A stretch of 16,909 bases of DNA. Source: JBGAWK01 sp044227665 (GTDB lineage: Bacteria > Bacteroidota > Bacteroidia > Chitinophagales > JADIYW01). The DNA lies in assembly GCA_044227665.1 (NCBI GenBank), contig JBGAWK010000054.1, positions 1 through 16,909 on the forward strand. The letters run 5' to 3'. Under the pieces are notes generated by a model. It was given only the letters and a program-made list of their open reading frames with translations, did not search any database and was not told the DNA's origin. Within the stretch, counting starts at the first letter, position 1. Each line of letters starts with the position of its first letter. Below are positions 13,940 through 16,909 of this stretch, in pieces. The translations under genes and the position numbers were made by a program.

Positions 13940-15265
13940 ATGACATTTCAAGAATTAAAAATAAATAAATCTTTACAACAAGCATTATCTGAAACCCCTT
14001 TTGATAAGCTCACTAGTATTCAAGAAAAATCTTTTTCTGTCATCATGTCTGGAGCTGATGTTGTCGCCATAGCTCAGACAGGAACTGGTAAAACATTGGC
14101 CTACCTTCTGCCTATCATCCAACTATTACCTTATAGTCAAGAAAAACATCCAAGAGTCATCATCCTCGTCCCTACAAGAGAACTAGTCGTTCAGGTAGAA
14201 GCAGAAATAAAGAAGCTCTCCAAATATATGTCGATAAATTCCTGTGGCGTTTTTGGTGGAACGAATATGAAAACACAGGCTTTGTTTTTTCAAGAGAAAA
14301 TAGATATTGTCGTAGCAACACCAGGTAGATTACTAGATTTAATCTTAGGAGGGGGTGTATCAATGAAATTATTAAAACATGTCATTATTGATGAAGTAGA
14401 TGAGATGTTGAATCTAGGATTCCGCACTCAAATCGAAAGGGTCTTTGATCTATTTCCAAAGAAAAGACAGAACCTGATGTTTTCTGCTACACTCACTGAT
14501 GAAATAGAATTATTGATCAATACTTTTTTTCACAATACCGTCAAAATCGAAGCAGCACCATCTGGAACACCTATCGAAAAGATAGGTTTATGTGCCTATA
14601 AATATTTAAATTTTAATACAAAAATTAATCTTCTTCAATATTTATTAAAACAGCCGATCTATAAGAAAACTTTAATTTTTGTGAAATCAAAATCAATGGC
14701 AGATCGCATTTTTGAGACATTACAAAACAAAGTCACAATTCCTATTGGCGTCATCCATTCCAATAAAGAACAAAACTATAGATTCCGCTCTGTTGAAGAT
14801 TTTAAAAATGGCATGATCGATGTATTAATCGCTACCGACATCATCTCTAGAGGAATCGATATAGAGGATGTATCACATGTCATTAATTTTGATCTACCAG
14901 AAGTTCCAGAGAAATATATTCACCGCATTGGACGAACCGGGCGTGCAGATAAAGATGGTATTGCTATCAGCTTCGTATCTGAAGATGAAAAAGCACTACA
15001 TGAAAGCATCGAGGCCTTTATACAAAAAGAAATTGAAATATCTGAACTCCCTGCTGAAGTCGAAGTTTCTACTGTACTTATCCCGGAAGAAATGCCAAAC
15101 TTTGAACACCAAGAAATAAAACTCAAGCTCCCAAAAATTGGTATCAATAATTCAGCTTTTCACGAGAAAAGTAAAAAAAATCAAAAGGTAAACGTAAGGG
15201 TAAGTCGTCGCGAAAAAATGATGGCGAAATATGGAAAACCTATTACTCGGGGTCAAAAGAAATAG
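13940..15265 (+). CDS. DEAD-box ATP-dependent RNA helicase with a DEVD box
   Basis: A 441-residue RNA helicase with the full DEAD-box motif set: F-x16-LTSIQ Q-motif (3-28), motif I AQTGTGKT (45-52), Ia PTRELVVQ (78-85), GG, Ib TPGRLLDL (127-134), motif II DEVD (151-154), III SAT (182-184), IV LIFVKSK (245-251), V ATDIISRGIDIED (298-310) and VI HRIGRTGR (328-335). It ends in a basic tail rich in Lys and Arg that probably binds RNA. Motif II reads Asp-Glu-Val-Asp where family members almost always have Ala; the catalytic acidic residues are kept, so activity is likely. In the Q motif the usual proline of TPIQ is Ser (TSIQ). It follows the CvfB-like gene by 6 bases and probably unwinds structured RNA in ribosome assembly or mRNA decay. 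Confidence 0.94.
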   Translation: MTFQELKINKSLQQALSETPFDKLTSIQEKSFSVIMSGADVVAIAQTGTGKTLAYLLPIIQLLPYSQEKHPRVIILVPTRELVVQVEAEIKKLSKYMSINSCGVFGGTNMKTQALFFQEKIDIVVATPGRLLDLILGGGVSMKLLKHVIIDEVDEMLNLGFRTQIERVFDLFPKKRQNLMFSATLTDEIELLINTFFHNTVKIEAAPSGTPIEKIGLCAYKYLNFNTKINLLQYLLKQPIYKKTLIFVKSKSMADRIFETLQNKVTIPIGVIHSNKEQNYRFRSVEDFKNGMIDVLIATDIISRGIDIEDVSHVINFDLPEVPEKYIHRIGRTGRADKDGIAISFVSEDEKALHESIEAFIQKEIEISELPAEVEVSTVLIPEEMPNFEHQEIKLKLPKIGINNSAFHEKSKKNQKVNVRVSRREKMMAKYGKPITRGQKK

Positions 15266-15312
15266 ATTGGCGATTTGTATTAAATCCCAGAAATAAATAC
15301 ATAAATTTTGGC

Positions 15313-16909
15313 TTATCCTGACATTCCATTTATAAATGTTTCTACAAAGTCCATTATACGTTTCAAAATTCTATCGCTTAATTTTTTGCGTTGCAATAAA
15401 CTTGGTTTTTCTCCTTCTATAAGGTCTAATACTTCGTCTCTCAAAGGTTCTCTTTCTGCAAACAAATAATCTTCAATTAGCTTTTGTGTCTTTTCTGATG
15501 ATAGATTTTCTTCGCTTACTAAGGTTACAAATGCTTTGCGTTGTTCTTCGTTCCAATAGTTGTCAAACTCGGTTTGTACATCGTCTGTGTCGGCAATTAC
15601 GGGTAAATTTTCTTGTATAAATCGCTCTATCAATTCTCGTTTGCTGCGCAACTCTACCTCTGTTTGCAGTAAGTTTTGAATTTCTTTTAAAATCTGCTCT
15701 TTCTTTTCTCTAGGCTGGTTGGTATCCAAAAGACTTTGCTTTAACTTGATTAAAAGTTGAATGATATACGTAACATTGATTTCGTCACGGTGAATCAACT
15801 CCAATTCAAAATCCACATCTTCCAAAATGGAAACCCTTTCTTTTTGATTATCATGTTTAACCTTTTGCCATAAATCAAGATACTTGCTTTTAAAATCTTC
15901 AAATTGCTGTTCAGTCATTTTCAAGTCTTCCCATTTGAAGTCTGAAAAAGCGGTGAGAATATTTTTTATCCTCATCAAATTTCTGAATGCTTTTATAAAT
16001 TCAAGTTCGTCATCCTCGGTTTCTAAATCATTTACGCTGTCTGTGGTTGGTGTTAATGCAATTAAATGGTCAAAGGCTTCGTCAAATTTGGCGATGTAGT
16101 CTTCATAAGGTGCCATGATGATTACTTCTATAGCTTCTTTGTTGCTAAATAAAGTAATGGCTTCGTCTGTTCTGTTTTTCAAGTTGCGAAAAGCCACTAT
16201 ATTTCCTTGGCTTTTCTGCTCGTTTAAGATTCTGTTGGTTCGGCTATACGCTTGAATAAGTCCATGATATTTTAGGTTTTTGTCAACATACAACGTGCTT
16301 AAAGTTGGGCTGTCAAAGCCTGTAAGGAACATATTTACCACTACTAAAATATCAATTTTGCGTTCCTTTACTTTCTTTGAAATGTCGTTGTAATAGTTGT
16401 AAAAACTTTGGCTGTCTTTGGTAGTAAAGTTGTCGCCAAAAAGTTTGTTGTAGTCCTGTATGTATTCTTCTAATTTGTCTCTGCTGTGCTGATTGACTTT
16501 GTATGCTCCGTTTGGTTCTGCAACTATATTCAAATCTACATTGTCAAAATCTTGTTCAAAGTTGATAAAGCCGTTTGCATCTGCATCATCTTCGTTTGCT
16601 CCATAACTGAAAATAGTAGCAATATTCAAATTGTGTAAGCCTTCGGCTTTTTTCTTTTTGAACAAATCTACGTATTTGATAAGCGTAGGCACATTGCTGA
16701 TACAAAACATTGCCGTAAATTCTCGACTGTGAGTTTTGCGGTTATGGTGTGCAATAATGTAATCCGTTATTTTTTCCAAACGGGTCTCATCTTCCATCAG
16801 CTCTTTGGTGTCAATGTCTTCAACCTCAATATCAATATTGGTTTCTGTCGGGGCGGATTGTCCAACTGTGGAGACGTTGCATGCAATGTCTCTCCATTTG
16901 TACCTGCCA
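15313..16909 (-). CDS. hsdR: Type I restriction endonuclease HsdR, C-terminal part (upstream end at the window edge)
   Basis: About 530 residues of the ATP-dependent DNA translocase and nuclease subunit of a type I restriction enzyme. The second helicase lobe is plain, with SREFTAMFCISNVPTLIKY, ATIFSYGANEDDADANG, DSQSFYNYY, motif V VVVNMFLTGFDSPTLSTLYVDK and motif VI GLIQAYSRTNR. The C-terminal HsdM-contact helices follow, with KSKYLDLWQK, SILEDVDFELELIHRDEINV, LRSKRELIERFI and the usual end FVETFINGM. The N-terminal nuclease and first helicase lobe would lie beyond the right edge. The frame has no stop from 16797 to the edge, and IEVEDIDTKELMEDETRLEKI (to about 16830) is good HsdR. The residues encoded further upstream (about 16840-16909) look foreign and include a palindromic repeat, so the gene may be broken there. 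HsdM and HsdS are not in view. Confidence 0.9.
   Translation of the reverse strand, partial: GRYKWRDIACNVSTVGQSAPTETNIDIEVEDIDTKELMEDETRLEKITDYIIAHHNRKTHSREFTAMFCISNVPTLIKYVDLFKKKKAEGLHNLNIATIFSYGANEDDADANGFINFEQDFDNVDLNIVAEPNGAYKVNQHSRDKLEEYIQDYNKLFGDNFTTKDSQSFYNYYNDISKKVKERKIDILVVVNMFLTGFDSPTLSTLYVDKNLKYHGLIQAYSRTNRILNEQKSQGNIVAFRNLKNRTDEAITLFSNKEAIEVIIMAPYEDYIAKFDEAFDHLIALTPTTDSVNDLETEDDELEFIKAFRNLMRIKNILTAFSDFKWEDLKMTEQQFEDFKSKYLDLWQKVKHDNQKERVSILEDVDFELELIHRDEINVTYIIQLLIKLKQSLLDTNQPREKKEQILKEIQNLLQTEVELRSKRELIERFIQENLPVIADTDDVQTEFDNYWNEEQRKAFVTLVSEENLSSEKTQKLIEDYLFAEREPLRDEVLDLIEGEKPSLLQRKKLSDRILKRIMDFVETFINGMSG
16871..16892. repeat. 22-bp palindrome (REP-like) inside the upstream end of the hsdR frame
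   Basis: Starting GAGACGTTGCA and running to the mirror image ending TGTCTC, this 22-bp site is self-complementary except for one G-T pair (16876 with 16887). GAGACGTTGCATGCAACGTCTC-type palindromes are, to my recollection, dispersed repeats in Bacteroidota and cyanobacterial genomes. It lies in frame with hsdR, which reads through it without a stop. Only one copy is visible in this window. Confidence 0.6.

Noticed and set aside
15272..15286. GATTT/AAATC hairpin as terminator between the helicase and hsdR
   Set aside because: A 5-bp AT-rich stem with no following T-run is expected by chance in this composition.

Overview
This window reads as chromosomal DNA of a Bacteroidota bacterium, probably near Chitinophagales or Sphingobacteriales. 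It is AT-rich, lacks strong Shine-Dalgarno sequences, and has several -7 boxes matching or nearly matching the Bacteroidota consensus TAnnTTTG. The family content fits too: an aspartate-type aminotransferase with the NGxAKGxAM active-site variant, a winged-helix regulator next to creD, and a CvfB-like S1 protein. The lineage is an inference from gene style, not from a marker gene.

Layout. Positions 1-1214 hold the C-terminal part of an outer-membrane beta-barrel protein cut by the window edge. A PLP aminotransferase follows on the minus strand (1380-2573). The next non-coding stretch (2574-3020) carries a pair of imperfect 20-bp inverted repeats and a good Bacteroidota promoter. That promoter drives a membrane protein, a small winged-helix regulator and CreD (3021-5449). 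A 46-residue single-span membrane peptide and a VanX-type D-Ala-D-Ala dipeptidase come next (5465-6216).

A 400-bp gap with short inverted repeats and G-runs precedes a tightly packed five-gene run (6618-10914). It encodes a YvlD/holin-IV membrane protein, a NodU-type carbamoyltransferase, a DUF5989 peptide, an SxtJ-like membrane protein and a RetSat/CrtI-like flavin oxidoreductase. The last three overlap at their ends. A WS/DGAT-type acyltransferase converges on this run (10906-12276). The carbamoyltransferase, DUF5989 and SxtJ trio is a recurrent but functionally unexplained cassette. Coupled here to a polyene-type oxidoreductase, it is the best candidate in the window for an undescribed pathway, possibly modifying a membrane lipid or polyene.

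The 800-bp gap after the acyltransferase is a graveyard. It holds a fragment of an IS3-family transposase whose catalytic Asp is changed to Gly, fused to a frameshifted C-terminal relic of a helical-repeat protein, then AT-rich direct repeats and a perfect 14-bp palindrome. An operon of a CvfB-like S1 protein and a DEAD-box helicase with a DEVD box follows (13100-15265). The window ends with the C-terminal part of a type I restriction HsdR on the minus strand. Its upstream end at the window edge runs in frame through a 22-bp palindromic repeat and sequence unlike HsdR, which suggests insertion or truncation.

Isoleucine codon choice changes along the window: ATA-rich from about 4 to 11 kb, ATC/ATT in the helicase operon, ATT in hsdR. 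This suggests segments of different age or origin. No tRNA, rRNA or CRISPR array was seen.
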